A DNA stretch of 64,000 nt from Sisyra terminalis (Eukaryota; Arthropoda; Insecta; Neuroptera; Sisyridae), in assembly GCA_958496175.1 (NCBI GenBank), contig OY292275.1, positions 22,607,001-22,671,000 of the forward strand, given 5' to 3'. Below are positions 48,902 through 61,700 of this stretch, one piece after another (position 1 is the first letter of the stretch; each line of letters opens with the position of its first letter). The notes under the pieces were generated by a model that saw only the letters and a program-made list of their open reading frames with translations, ran no database searches and was not told the origin of the DNA. Made by a program: the position numbers and the translations under genes.

Positions 48902-49611
48902 GGAGGATCTCCCATGTAACCCATGTAATGGCCTGTTTTTTGAGCATTTTTTTTTGTAGACCAATGAAAAGATTCAACCCTAAGTTTTCTATCATTTGTT
49001 TATATTTATTCCAAGCGTATATTAAATAAATTTTTAGCCAAAAATTTCCAGTAAAACATGAGTTATAGCGCTCCAGACACCCGTCTTGAAAAAATGGACG
49101 CTTACATTCTCCATGATTTCGATTGATTGGCTTATGCGAAATTATATAAAAAAGGCATTTTAATCTGTAAATTTAAAAGCATGAAATAAATTAGAATCGA
49201 TTAAAAATATGAAAAATTGAACTTTTGTCAGATTTCTGAAGAAAAACTTGTAATTTCAAATTTTTTTATGTTTTTGTTATGAAAAAATAGAATTATTTGG
49301 AATTTTTCGATGATTTAAATTCCTTTCGTGCATCTACATTGTTGAGTCTACCTTATAAATTAGAAGTCAGTCGGTTAAACCGTTCTTGAGATAGGATGGA
49401 GGAAAGTTTGAAAACACAGTTTTGAGAAAAAAACGTTTTGTTTTTGGTACGGTTAAAATTATAAAGACTTCATATATCCTTATATATCTATATGTTTATA
49501 ACGAATTCAAGCTTTAAAAAATCACTTTAACACCGTTTTTAGACATATTAAAGAAACAATTTATACCAAAAAAAAGTCGATTTTTTCAACCCATCACACG
49601 GGAGAACCTCT
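48902..49611. mobile_element. 710-bp non-autonomous transposon with TTAA target duplication
   Basis: TTAA flanks both sides (48898-48901 and 49612-49615). Terminal inverted repeats are GGAGGATCTCCCATGT at the left and, reverse-complemented, AGAGGTTCTCCCGTGT at the right, followed on each side by ATGG/GATGGG. The interior is AT-rich, with no ORF but with recognisable non-random strings (GCGCTCCAGACACCCG, GGTTAAACCGTTCTTGAG). TTAA duplication is a hallmark of piggyBac and Kolobok superfamilies. The terminus does not start CCC as in typical piggyBac, so Kolobok-like is the better guess. Confidence 0.75.
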
Positions 49612-49615
49612 TTAA

Positions 49616-51838
49616 ATTGATTAGGTGAATATTCTTTGATTTTAATTAAAGACCAATCTCTGCATTGGAGGGTAATATCATTAACAGTTTAAACTTATCC
49701 AACTAACTGGGGATATTCTAATTTTTTTTTGCCCGAAATCAAAGTATAGACTCTTTTTTTATGAAAAAAAATAAATATAAAGATAATATGTAGAAACGTT
49801 GAAATCAAAAATAACTGACAATAGACAATTTAATCCTTTTTGTAATCTACTGATAAACTATTTTTATATATTCTACAATGTTTATTTCAACTTTGTTAAA
49901 CAAACTCTGACTATTTGATGCTTATGTATTTTTTTCAATAAAAAATGAAAAATAGACGAAAACTGATGGAGTTCTTGGTACAAGATATTATTGTAAATTT
50001 CTCAGCAAAACAATAATAAATCAAATAGTCTTTAATGCATACTTAGCTATTTTAGAATATTTAGTCACGTGTTCCAATCAAAAGTATTCCCGATTGTAAA
50101 TATCTAAGCTTTTCTTTGAATTTAATCTGAGAATCATTCCTTAAAGTTCCTAGAACCATTTGTAAATGAATAACAAAACCTTGGGGTAGGTGTTGTGATA
50201 TACTTTCGTAAATTATACTGCGATTTTTGATAACATTAATTAAGGTAATGAAGGATAATTATGCAGCTTTATGTGGTTTACTGGTTTTGCTTAATATTTT
50301 GATCGGTTTTGCTGTAAAGTAATTTTTAATGAACAATGTGGGAGATAAGCGTTCTTATGACAATGTTTTCCCTTTGAAAAAATATACGTCATGTCCTATG
50401 GATAAATGGATGTTATGTGTATGTAGATGCACGCAGAAATGCATATTTTAAACAAAGCAAGGCTGATTAACAGACAGCCTTCAACTGTATATGAATGCTA
50501 GCGACCGACGTTCAATGTGCCCCAGTCAGTGAACTGTGAGAACCGTATTAATATATGTACTCGTATGTGTTTTTATTTGTTCAGGGTTGGCTTTACCCAC
50601 AATTTATGAACAATTTACGCCATAATTTTCAATCTCCTACTCATCATATGTATAATTAGATATTACATGCACTGTTCAAATCGGATGTCTCGTTTGTTAT
50701 CGACAATCGAAAACAATATCGATCACAATCGAAATCGATGAAAACATTAAATTAGCAGTCTTTTGTTAATGCTTATTCGGCCGAATCTATTTAAAAATTC
50801 TTTCAAGGGAATAAATTAATATTTAAAAAAACATTATCGAAATATATGGCATGATTAACTCATTAGACCCCTTGCATTTATAATTGAACATAATTTCAGG
50901 GGCGATTCACTTTTTTGCAAGTTACTTTTAATTAAAGAAGTGTAATTTGATTTGACTTTCAAAATTAAGAACATTTTTATTTAAATTTAACGAGGAAATA
51001 AAACCATTTCTGATGATTGATTTAACCTTCTTACAACATAAAATTATATCCACTTTAAATTAATTTCATCATAAAAGTAAGAACAAAATGAAGTTTATTA
51101 ATAATATTCAAATAGATTATCAACTTATTTGAATAATTTTGCGTTTTATTCTATAATTCAAATATTTTTTACAAAATGTCTTTAATTTGCACTATATTTG
51201 AATGAAATATAAATTTATTGAAAAGAATAATTATTATAAATGCTTTAAAACAAATCTGTTTGAAATTTGTAAACCAATCTCATTGATATTATTTTTATTT
51301 TATTATATTTTATGGTAAATGGAAGAACTATAAGGTGGGAATTTGAATAGGCCCATTGGGCCAAGATGGTCCTGGCTTGAATGGCTTCATTCCGAAATGA
51401 TATTCATAGACTAAGCCTGGAACCAGTCGTGAGTCAAATATAACAATTTTTTTGTTTTCTTATTTTGGTTATTATTGTGCATTAACGTTAACGTCTGACC
51501 AAGCCTTGGACAAGGCTTGTAAACCAACGTTTGACATCTAACAACTGGCCCTGTTGTGGGTATTAAGAGTTTCTAAATAGATAGAGACGGATAAGCATTA
51601 ATTTCGATAGGAATTAAGAAATGTAAACGTATTTTTCTTAAAACAAAGTTTTACCAATCCGAAGACATTAAACATGCTTAAGAAGAAAAATTAAATCATA
51701 TCAAAATCATTCTTCTTTTAATCTCTTTCGTCATAACATACCTAATGCCTAAGATGCAAACTAAAATAAACCCATACAAAAATTTTGCCTCTTAAAAACT
51801 TTATCTTAATTTCCCCATTAAATAATTATGTTTATTTT
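49616..51838. other. AT-rich non-coding DNA; GC-richer patches at 50.4-50.6 and 51.3-51.6 kb
   Basis: No gene. The 51340-51560 patch contains AAGCCTTGGACAAGGCTT, an 8-bp-arm hairpin (about 51501-51518). No splice-flanked coding segment was recognised. Confidence 0.4.
50698..50740. promoter_or_regulatory. Cluster of ATCGAT/ATCGA-type sites
   Basis: TTATCGACAATCG, ATATCGATCACAATCG and AAATCGATG lie within about 43 bp in the presumed intron. ATCGAT is the core of Onecut/Cut-type and DREF-type sites. Clustering could mark an enhancer, or be chance. Confidence 0.25.
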
Positions 51839-51942
51839 AAGATGGCGCTGTATTTTTTTGGTTTCTGAGACAGTGGTCAATATCAATTGTGTTTATTGAA
51901 AACATTTTAGCTTTTCAAGAGTTGATTTTGGCGCCATCTATA
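51839..51942. mobile_element. Small MITE-like element with AGATGGCGC ends
   Basis: AAGATGGCGCTGTATTTTTT at the left and, reverse-complemented, ATAGATGGCGCCAA at the right, about 104 bp apart. AGATGGCGC termini are frequent in insect short inverted-repeat elements. Target duplication unclear. Confidence 0.45.
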
Positions 51943-54019
51943 AAAAATAACGAAATAAAAGTTGGACTTGGATTTCTCTTATTTCTTTTCTATACCGAAG
52001 AACGATTTTGTATTAATCGTTTATGAGGAAAAAATGGCCATTTTTACCGACAACAATGCCTTAATTTACTACATTTTCTTCAATTAAAAGGAAATTTTAA
52101 GTATGAAACATTTTTGGCTCGACAATATTGTGAAAATTTTCAAGGTCTCCTTTTTCGCAATGAAAAACTTTTGACTTAATGTTTTTCTCGTTATATTTGC
52201 GTGTTGTTTTTCTTTTCTGTTTTTCGTTAATTCAATGAAATTAAAGTCGTTTACACAAGGCGATATATTAAAATCAAAATTTTATTTACCTAAAGAAGTT
52301 GAAGGTTGAAATTGTGCAAGGCTTAAATGGGTAGCTTGAAGGGTTAACCTTTCATCATCTGTTTTTGCAATTTAATACTATTTCCTTTTTAATTGGCTCA
52401 TTTTTTGTTTCAATAGAGGTTTATAAAGATTTATTATTTTGAAGAAAAAAATGTAACCTTTTATCACATTGTCTTTGACTTTTGAAACTGACTTTGTAAA
52501 AATGTTGAGTGTTATCCGGAATTATTTAGTAGACCTTCAGTGTTACATTAAATTTATAATATTGATATTTAAAGTGAACAGAAATCACCGTTTACGAGTG
52601 CAATTTATGGAACGGTTCGAGGTTAATACATGTAGGCTGAGATATTTATGGAATGGAAAAGGTCTTTGAGAGATTCATTTCCGCAAAAATATGTTTTCTT
52701 TTAATTTTTCATTTTCTCTGATGAGTCATTCGTTTTTTTCCCCTGTGTGTGTTTTTCCCTTGTTGAGTGCAGAAGGGTGGCAAATGCATAATGCAGTACT
52801 TGATGACGTAGGTACTCGAGGATGTTTTATAGTGAACGTAGAACGTAAGACGTCTAGACGATAAGTTGAGCTAAATTTTTAGAGTTCATGACGCACTATT
52901 ACATGTGGTATTAAATGTAAGTTTAATTGATTAAACTCCATTGTGTTTTTAGGTTAAATTTTGTTCTTGAAAAATGCTGTTTACAATACGTTAACTGCAG
53001 TGACCTTAAAAAATGTAACTAAATAGTTAAAGCATAATTCACATTTGAATTTTATTATGGATATTTTAATGTAAAATAAATCAAAAGCAATAACCCTGAA
53101 CAGAAAACTTAATATCTCTGTATACAAGTTTAGCCAATAGCAAAACAGAATTGCTACGCTGACCTCCAATCCTAAAGATACAACAAAGTTCAATGAATTT
53201 ACTTTGATAAATATAAAACTTACTCAGTCAACACTCAAGCATTTAGACGACTGGTATTAAGTACGTTTTCTCACTTAGCTTAATTATGTACGATATCGTA
53301 TATCTCTCAGTGCAGCTAAATTAATCGAGCCAATAGCCTTCGATATAAAGAATGAATGCAATGAGTTAAGTGCAAGTGCATTTTATGTAGCCGCATTTAT
53401 TTTTGTTTCCGTCTTCCTCATGTATTCCAGTAGACATATGAAATAGTTGTTTCGATCTCTGTTTAGATTTGTTCTCATTGCGATAGTTACACGCCGTTCG
53501 TTGGTAGTTCATGCTACGAAGGCTTGTGAAACGCTCGATTTCATCTACTTTCCTTTTTACTATCCATCAACGTCTAATTGTATCAGGCATCAGCACAAAA
53601 CGGATTGAACATTTTTAACAGAAATTTCTCTAAAAAAAAAAACATTTTTTCATCTATTGTGTAGAAATTTGTTTATTTTATTACACCCAAAAAAAATCTA
53701 TTTAACAATTACACCTTTAAGTAGGTAGTTACAAAATTCACGGCCAAACTACTCAATTGTTTGCACTAAATTGTAATTTCACAAACGGAATAACCAAACT
53801 CAAACTTTTCTTATTTAACTTAGCAAATATTTTTTTCGTAAGACTGACAATTTTCATGGCCATCAACAAATCCAAAACTGAAAATATATTAGAAAAACAA
53901 TTTTATTTGTCCTACAAACATACATAAATTATCTAGTTGACTTTTTTCAGTACATTAAGTTTGAAATATAAAATAAAGTGTGTACTATCGTTGTAACAAA
54001 TGACGATCACTTTAAAGTA
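51943..54019. other. AT-rich non-coding DNA; less AT-rich patch at 52.74-52.87 kb
   Basis: No gene. Frames at 52469-52669 and 52981-53193 lack motifs. About 52750-52870 (GAACGTAGAACGTAAGACG) and 53260-53560 have more balanced composition. Confidence 0.4.
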
Positions 54020-54300
54020 ATTTCAAAGCTGTTCTTAGAAATTCTGGGTGTGCGTCTTTATGGTATATTTTTTGTCTGTTTTCTGCCTAACGGCAGTTTC
54101 AGCTTCCCGCGTGGTTGAATTATCTCTATCCCTGGCTAGATTCTTCAAATTAGATTAGTCCATTCCCTGTTTCAATGAATCCAGAATCTCAATTTGTCTT
54201 GCTTCTCTTTTCTTAGCATCTACCAGTTTCCCGTCGACAATATCCACGATGAATTTTTCTCCTCTTAGAACGTGACCCATCTTATAAGCTCGTTGAATAA
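54020..54300 (-). pseudogene. LINE 3' fragment, minus strand
   Basis: The minus strand from about 54297 reads RAYKMGHVLRGEKFI, then VDIVDGKLVDAKKREARQI, then EILDSLKQGMD and a stop. This fits the 'Y.GH..RGEKY.LL..I.EGKI.GRR..GRR..SWL' C-terminal block of insect LINEs. It shares AAATTGAGATTCTGGATTCA, AATTTGAAGAATCTAGCCAG and TTCAACCACGCGG with 7795-8180 and 17222-17430. It is the best preserved of the three but has stops. Confidence 0.7.
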
Positions 54301-55984
54301 AATATTCCATTTATCTTGCAGATACTTTCCAGAACTCTAAGAAGCTCAATCTGCTGAACGGTTAGCTCTTTTATAAAAAAGGCTACAATTATTAATTTTA
54401 CAACACCCAATTTTTTCCTGAATAATTAAATCTTGAAACTTTATCCCATTTCTCCCTTTTTTATTAGCAGGACATCTTCAAGATACTATAATTACTTCTT
54501 CGTCTATTCTCGATTTCAACGGCTAAGGATTTTTGTGCTATCAATATCGCTAAAAGTATATATAGCCATTCTATAAAGCATATACAGTTGAAAAATTTTA
54601 TTTTAAACTTCTTTACAGTTTAAAAAAATCATCCAAAAAAACGATTTTTTCATTCTAAACAAATAGAAATTTTTAAATTATTATATTACCCAATGAAATT
54701 CCCAATTAAAGTGACATTAATAAATCGCAAGATGTTTTTATCATTGCCAAATTATAACATTTTATGTACACCGAAAAACATAAATATTTTTTTAAAACGA
54801 TAATCATTTTCAAGTTAATAACATAATTTACTTTGATTGATACACAAATTGCAGAAATATATTTTACTAAATAATTTTTCATCGTATTAACTGTGATATA
54901 CAATATTAACACATACCTACTACTTATATGTGTTTTGGTTCCACAAAATAATGTTTTAGTCAATGATAACTATGCCAAGATGGCTTGAACTATTGAATAG
55001 TCTATTTTTGGAACAGTTTAAAAATAAATCTACACCATGGCTTTGCTATAACCCTAACACCAAATTAACAATAAATTTTACGAACAAGACCATGATTTTT
55101 ATTGGTGAAACATATTTTTTTTATTGAAAATTTATCATTGAGATTATTTTATATGAATGAAACAGTAATTAATATTGAGCTCTTCTTTCATTATTATACA
55201 ATTAAAGCTGTAGATTCAACACTAAAATAATTATAAATAAATTAAAAATGTTTTCCTTTCATAAAAATGCAAACATTGAATGCATCTCATTTCCCTGTCT
55301 ATTAGATTTCATCCTTGCTACAACGATCTTGAACGTAGGTCAAGGTTTGGGAAAATGGGAATCACATTTGAAAATCATTAGTTGCACAAAACAGAGTACG
55401 TATATATGAAAAATTTAGTGTAGCATGACGTAATTTTTGTGTGGTATTGAATCGTTTAGACTTTAGAACATATAAAATTTTAGAGGAAACAAGTTGATAC
55501 CCGCGACTTCTTTTGCGTGATATAAGATAATAACTTGACAATAAATAAGTTTATAGTATATATTTTTTATATCTCATCAAATAGTACAATTAATTGCTCA
55601 ATATTAAAAGGTAAAAGTTTGTTTAATGTTTATCTCAGGAGCAGGTTTAGCCAACTGAAGCTAGGAGTAAAAGTGGTTCTAAAAATAATGTACTGTATCT
55701 TAATCAGAAATTCAAGCCAATCAAAAAATCTGAGAGCTTGATGAGAGGTATCAATCAGCATTGGAACTCTCTAGGAAATCGGAAGGTAATCTCTTGGTCA
55801 GCGCTCTCCAAATGTCGTGGTGGATTTTTTGGATGCTGGATGGATGATGTATTTGGATAGTATTTGAACTTTTGGATTTGTATGAGAGAATAATTTATCA
55901 GTTCAGATCAATTCGGCTACATTGAGTATAATAAGGTCTTTATGAATTATTTCATTTTTAATATAAAAGGGAAGGTTAAACATT
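54301..55984. other. AT-rich non-coding DNA
   Basis: No gene. Frames at 54706-54963 and 55535-55741 lack motifs. Part of 55600-55984 may be further decayed LINE downstream of the next RT fragment. Confidence 0.4.
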
Positions 55985-56130
55985 TTTCCGAGAACTTTGG
56001 AATCGTGAAACGTTGGAAAGTTTGGTAAAGGTCCACAGTTCTGCTCCGTATATTCAAATGGGTCTTAAGATTGTTTTCATATAAAGTTAGTTAGTTGAAC
56101 TTGTTTATTGTAGATTTAGGTCCTAATACT
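55985..56130 (-). pseudogene. LINE RT C-terminal fragment (YGAELWT motif)
   Basis: The minus strand reads LYMKTILRPI, a stop, then IYGAELWTFTKLSNVSRF. This corresponds to the conserved 'LYK.LIRPV..YG.E.WT....' segment downstream of RT in many insect LINEs. In-frame stops are present. It lies 1.7 kb from the 54.0-54.3 kb fragment on the same strand and in the right order (RT part first), so both may come from one insertion. Confidence 0.6.
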
Positions 56131-56639
56131 TTTCGTTAGAGTCTGATATAACGTCTATTGAGTTCTTGTAGGAAAACATAATATAAGCTTTTAAATAGTA
56201 TTGATAAGATGCCGGAAAAAAAGGATAAAAGTTTGATTTTTAAATTGAATTGTAATAATGTGGTTTTGATGTTATGTTTTGTACGTTGAAACGGGTAAGC
56301 TCTATTGCTTTTAAATGAAAGGGGGAGAAAAAAACGTATTTTTGTTAAAATTTTAAGAACTATAAAATAATTTGATCAAGCAATATGTCACCATAATTTT
56401 ATTATTATGTTTTATTCAATTTTGAAGTTTATTACCGAAGTAGAGCGATGTATTTGAACGGAATGTGTTTCATTGTGTTAAATGATAAATATTTAATTAA
56501 ATTATGGTTAATTATGAGGAAAAGTTTGGAATAAGTGGGACGTCAAAAAGCTCACTTTGATTGCGCAAAGGAAAAATGAAATATTAGACATGCACACACG
56601 TAAATATAGAATGGGAGATGTAGCTTATGCAAGACAAAT

Positions 56640-57060
56640 ACGTATGAGGAAGAAGAAGAAACGAGTTAGTCGCTAGCAGTAGGTCATTAGGAAGAGTGAA
56701 ATGCCGCTCCGCGCCGCGAGAGCCACTACGACGGGGATGCTAGTGGCGGTAGCGATGTTGGCGATGGAGGGGAGCGAGCACTGCGCCGAGGTCACTGCCT
56801 TGGTCGTTGCTCGAGAGGGAAATAACCCAGTGCGCTCTGCTCTAGGTCATTGCCGTCCCCAACGACGCTCCACACATACACACCACTGCGCCCCCCAGTA
56901 TTACACACAACCGTACTAACACCACCATACTATGTACACTAGCACTGCCGCCATCAAGCAACGACATCGCCTTGATATCTGTTTTCGCCGATTACAACGC
57001 CATTTGAAATTTTCAGGGCCTTATTACGACCGTCACCGCTGCTAATGCCACAGCCTTCAC
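56640..57060. promoter_or_regulatory. Second CpG-rich island within the presumed intron
   Basis: This is an isolated GC-rich block with about 19 CpG dinucleotides in 56701-56880, followed by ACACAC/CACCAC-rich DNA to about 56950. It resembles the 44.5 kb island in composition and lies about 10 kb downstream of the coding exon. It could be an alternative promoter with a first exon, a separate gene's promoter, or a GC-rich enhancer. The 72-codon frame starting at 56701 (MPLRAARATTTG...) is low-complexity and unsupported as protein. Confidence 0.4.
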
Positions 57061-57650
57061 AAACATTTTTATATCCTAACAAACGGCCAATAAAACCTTT
57101 TTAAGGACCTTTACTTATATTTCTGCCCTGTCAATCTATCTTTTATTCATGACGACACACAAGATGGAAGCTTTATCGAAACCTTGACTCCTACTATTTA
57201 TTTATTTTTTTTTGTCCTTCCGCGCTTGTCTATTTAAAGGATATTAAATAATTCTCTTAAAAACACTCCATGATCTTTTAGCACGTAGCGCGATAGTCGA
57301 AGAATTGGGTGAATAACCTTATTTTACGCCCATTTCATTTCACGGCCTTGTGCAAATACTTTAGTCGCATTTCATTTGAAGGCCAATTAATTCAATTTTC
57401 TCCTGAATAAAAATATAAACTAAGTAAATTTCATTTTACTTTCATTTTTGGGAACTCCATTCTTGAAAGTATCTTTTTGAAGTTATACTTCTATAGCGGT
57501 GTTTTGAAAAATAACACAGGTCTACAAAAAATACTTCTTAAAAATTGTTTTGATTGTAATAGGTCATTTAAATGTGTTTTTTTTTGCGCTTATTTTAAAT
57601 ATGAAATCCATTTCTTTCCATCACGTAAGGTTTTTTCACAAAATGAGAAA
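57061..57650. other. AT-rich non-coding DNA
   Basis: Nothing recognised. The frame at 57477-57698 runs into the mariner terminus and is spurious. Confidence 0.45.
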
Positions 57651-57653
57651 ATA

Positions 57654-58273
57654 TTGGGTTGTTCGGAAAGTATAATAATTTTCCGACAAAGGATTTAGTT
57701 GTATTTTTTCGCACCCAACTTATAATTAAGCCATATAATCATTGTATGTCTTGAAAGCTAATATAATAAGGCTTGTAAGTGAAAAAGCTCAATTGATTCT
57801 ACGCAGTTGTTTTTGGTTCGTGTCCTTTTTTATATGGAGAGCAAAAACCAGAATTTTTCTCATATTTTACTTTTTCACTACAGAAAATGTATAATGCAGT
57901 TTAATCCAGAAAAAGATTAACCAATGTGAATGCAAAAGATGTATTGACAGATCGCTAGTGCTAAAACTGTCTGCAAAACTATGATTCGGGAATTTTTTAG
58001 TCGAAGATGCACCACGATTTGGAAGGCTGGTTAAAGCTGGTGAAGACACAATGAAATCATTCGTTAATGCAAATCGGTGAATAACTGCACGTAAAATTAG
58101 CCAGAGATAAAATTTATCAAATTCAATTGTTTGTGATTACTTGGAAGGCCTAAGTTTAATTTCAAAGCTCGATATATGGGTTCCCAATGTTATTATGGGG
58201 AGAAATTTGACCTGTACAAAAATTACCTTTCATGTTTACTAAACAAAACGAAATTACTTTCCGAACGACCTAA
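57654..58273 (+). mobile_element. Internally deleted mariner transposon
   Basis: Inverted ends TTGGGTTGTTCGGAAAGTA (left) and, reverse-complemented, TTAGGTCGTTCGGAAAGTAA (right), each flanked by TA. At 620 bp it is about half a full mariner. The interior retains the N-terminal transposase region in broken frames: a GNF/SGIF-like string, EDAPRFGRL then VKAGEDTMKSFVNANR (about 58002-58068), and KLDIWVPN (about 58166-58189), as in the 'K.DVWVPH.L' block of mariners. The catalytic D,D34D part that should follow is absent; only about 85 bp separates WVPN from the right end. Confidence 0.85.
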
Positions 58274-58451
58274 TATATTAGGAATAAGTAGCAAATAACG
58301 CAATTTTTTAGAAAAATGTTTCCTAAATTCCATGGAATAAATATGTTAAGTAATACGACAAATTTGTCACATTAAATTTAATCATAAATATTATATGGGT
58401 ACATAGTTATTAATAAGGGTAATATCTATAAGTTTTATTCGAACGAATCCA
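58274..58451. other. AT-rich spacer
   Basis: Nothing recognised. Confidence 0.4.
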
Positions 58452-58739
58452 GGGGCCCGAAGCGAACCACTTTTTCTACATCGAAAATGGTAGTACTCCA
58501 CCTCTCACTACTAGCGCTGGTGTCGTTTTGTCTTCCGTTGGTAGAATAAATGAACCGATACAAAGTTTTTAAGTGAAAGCGAGATAACAGAAATGATTGC
58601 TGTTATATCGCTCTCACTTTTAAACATCGTATCGGTTTGTTTCTCTTACCAACGGAATATAAAACTACACTAGCGCTAGTAGTGAGAGGTCCGGTACTAC
58701 CATTTTCGATACAGAAAAAGTGTTTCGATTTGGGCCCCC
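58452..58739. mobile_element. 288-bp foldback element (FB-C)
   Basis: Almost the entire interval is one inverted repeat. Left arm: GGGGCCCGAAGCGAACCACT ... TCGAAAATGGTAGTAC ... CTCTCACTACTAGCGCT ... TTCCGTTGGTA ... AACCGATACAAAG ... GAGATAACAG. The right arm returns these as reverse complements and ends GGGCCCCC. The loop is AAATGATTG-like, near 58592-58600. Arms of about 140 bp agree apart from scattered mismatches and small gaps. No ORF. Target duplication not obvious. Confidence 0.85.
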
Positions 58740-61700
58740 GATTTTAGTCAATAAAACTACTTTTCAATTGTGATTTACCACAAAACCTTACGTGATGAAC
58801 TTTTATCATTATTTTTCCATAATCAGGGCAAAAATTACAGTAAAAATATGTTTTTATATTTAAGACAACTTTACCATCGTGTAACCAGACTGGATTTTTA
58901 ATAAAATGTGACGCCGTTACTATAGTAGAAATTTGTGATTTTGATAGTACAAAAAAATGCAGTCAATTCAATCAAGTCGATCGCTAGCACATGTTTTTCG
59001 GTAAGGAAAACCAACTGAAATGATCGACGATAAAGTAACAATCACCATCAGTTGTATTTTATATTTAAAACATCGATACCGTTGAACTTAACGTTTTTAA
59101 CTTTTATAGTTTGAACCATATCCATATTAATACTGAATAGTTGAAATAAATTTGAAAGGAAAGTATTTTGTTGAAATTATTCAATGCAATATTTTAAATA
59201 ATCCAAGGAAATTAAATGGATACCGTTTCAATACATAGATATAAATGTGTAATAATATTATACAATTACTATAGTATTACTTTAATTTTTACTACGTCCC
59301 TATTTAAACAAGTTGTAAGTACACACAATTGACTATTTAGGCAAACTGTATGTGTATTCAATAGACTGTTCATTCATATCTAGACATGATAAATTATTAC
59401 TACAGTCCACTTCTATATGGTAAATATTTTCGATAAGTACGTACACCGTTTCTTTTGTACATATAAAGTACAACGTCTCTATGGTTAATTGTCCTTTTAA
59501 GGATTGACCATTTGAAATCTACTGGTCCGATTTTTGCCATTCTTTTTTTAACTTGAAGATAAATTATCCTCCTTGCCTTTAACGCAACTTTGGTCTTGAT
59601 AACAATCAGAAACCGTTAGCAATCATAGTTTAAAGGAAAAAAAGCTCAAACTTATCTATCAAACATAATAAACTTTGATTTCTTTTCGACAATGATTTTT
59701 GTAAACTTAACGGTAGTTAAACGTCCTAACCCTTTATGTTTTCTTTTTAGTGTTTTTCATTTATTAGCTCATGACTTTCTTCAATCGATGAATTCAAAAA
59801 TAGCATACTTATGGTTCATAAATTTCTATACTTATATCTTAAAAATAGTTTTGTAAAGTAATTAATTTTTACGGTAAATAATATGTTTATGTTATATTTT
59901 ACGTTTTTAGTTTTGTGCTGAGAACCTAATTGAAATAATTGCATTCTAAACCTAATTGATTTGTTCCTATTATTTAGATATCTAGTGAACACGTGGTGTT
60001 TGTATAAGGCCATATGGGTTTTCATAGGGTAAAACACCCACGTTCGCCGGACACAGGTGTTGCCAAAAAGGGAGTTTATTCACAAGTAATAATACAATTG
60101 TTAAATCTTTCTTGTTCCTTAACTAAAGTAGTGCAATTTATTACTGACATTTTTGTATAATTATATCAAAAATATTTTTTTTTTGGTTCAGATAGTCTGA
60201 TTTAAAAAAAATGAATTTCCTTCTTGGAAGCTTCGAATTTTGCAGATTTTTTATTGCTTTACCATTGAATAAAGGATTCATTAGTATCCTTTTTCTATTT
60301 TCAAACTTTTGGTAAATTCAGTTTTCCAGACGATTGAACTTTTCCTTCAAGTGTCGTCTATCTTCGGAAAGATTCCAGTAGCTGGGATAGTTTATTCTTT
60401 TTTTAACAAATCCTGGATTTTATTCCGTTTTCTTTCACAAAATCTAATTGGTACTATATTAGAATTTGTAATACTTAAACGCTATTATTATATTTAAGCA
60501 ACAAAAACGGACTTTATAATTGCAGCTTTTTTGAAATTTTAATTAGAAATTAAATCAACTAAGAAATTAATTCTTAGAATGTGTGGTTTTTCAGCTGTTT
60601 CGAAATGAATTTATTTTAAAATACCTTTAAAAAAAATACATTATACTGAAGTTTCATAAAGAGCACTGCCCTATAGTGAGGCTTTTGCCCTCGCTTCCTC
60701 CTCTATTGTTTCTAGCATTGTTCGTTTATTCTCGTGGAAATCAGCATTTAGAACTGAGAAACTAGCAAATTATTTGCCAATTATTCCACTTGTGTACACT
60801 TTTAATTAGTTTGTCACTCGAATTTAACATTCCTTCTTTCATTAAGAAAAAAAATAAAAAACACTCAAGCCAGTCAGTATTTGGCAAGGTGTAGAGTGTT
60901 TGAAACATCTGGCGAAACATGTTTCTATTAGATAATATTATATTTAGATTATTGGGAGCCATCTGAAAAATATCGAAAATCCTTGCAAAACAACCCTATT
61001 GAAGTGGAGAAAGAACCCTTTCATTCGATTTATATTTAGGTTAGTCAACAATGTGACGCTTGTGTGCTCAAAATATCGAATATTTGCCTATTGTGTTTAA
61101 TGGCATTGAACCTTCATCAAATAAACCTCAAATTCGTATTTTTCTAGTGGTTCACTTTCATTTTTGTTCAGCAAATACTTTCGCTAAATATCACCTTTCC
61201 GAAAGGTGCTGAATATTAGGCATTTCTTTGTGTAACCATTCGGTCGAAAAAAACTTCCGATATTTATTGAATTTTTAATTCAATATGCCATAATGTCTTA
61301 TAACATTTTTAATATATTATTACATTATTTCACGATTTTACTATTGTCCTTTAATCTTTATTATAGCACCTTGACAATTTTAATCTTAATGATCATTTCT
61401 CTAGTAAATTTGAAAAAAAATTTACCTTGAAATTAGCCACAATTTGCAATAAACAGTAGATATTGAAATTTTTGTTTCAGTAATTAGATCTATATTTAAT
61501 GATTTATAGCTGGTTTTGAAAAATTTAATTAAAACACAATAGTCAATTTAATGGCTGCTCTTTAATGAATTCTCATTCGTTATTAAGAGTACAAGAATTA
61601 TATGACTATAGAATCCTTTTGTAGGTCGGAATTTTTCTAAAAAATATATAATGAAATCGAAAACAACACACGCGGTCATTCCATTCCACGCAATCCATCA

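Noticed and set aside
56701..56919. 72-codon frame MPLRAARATTTG...
   Set aside because: Low-complexity reading of the CpG island; start context and splice signals give no support.
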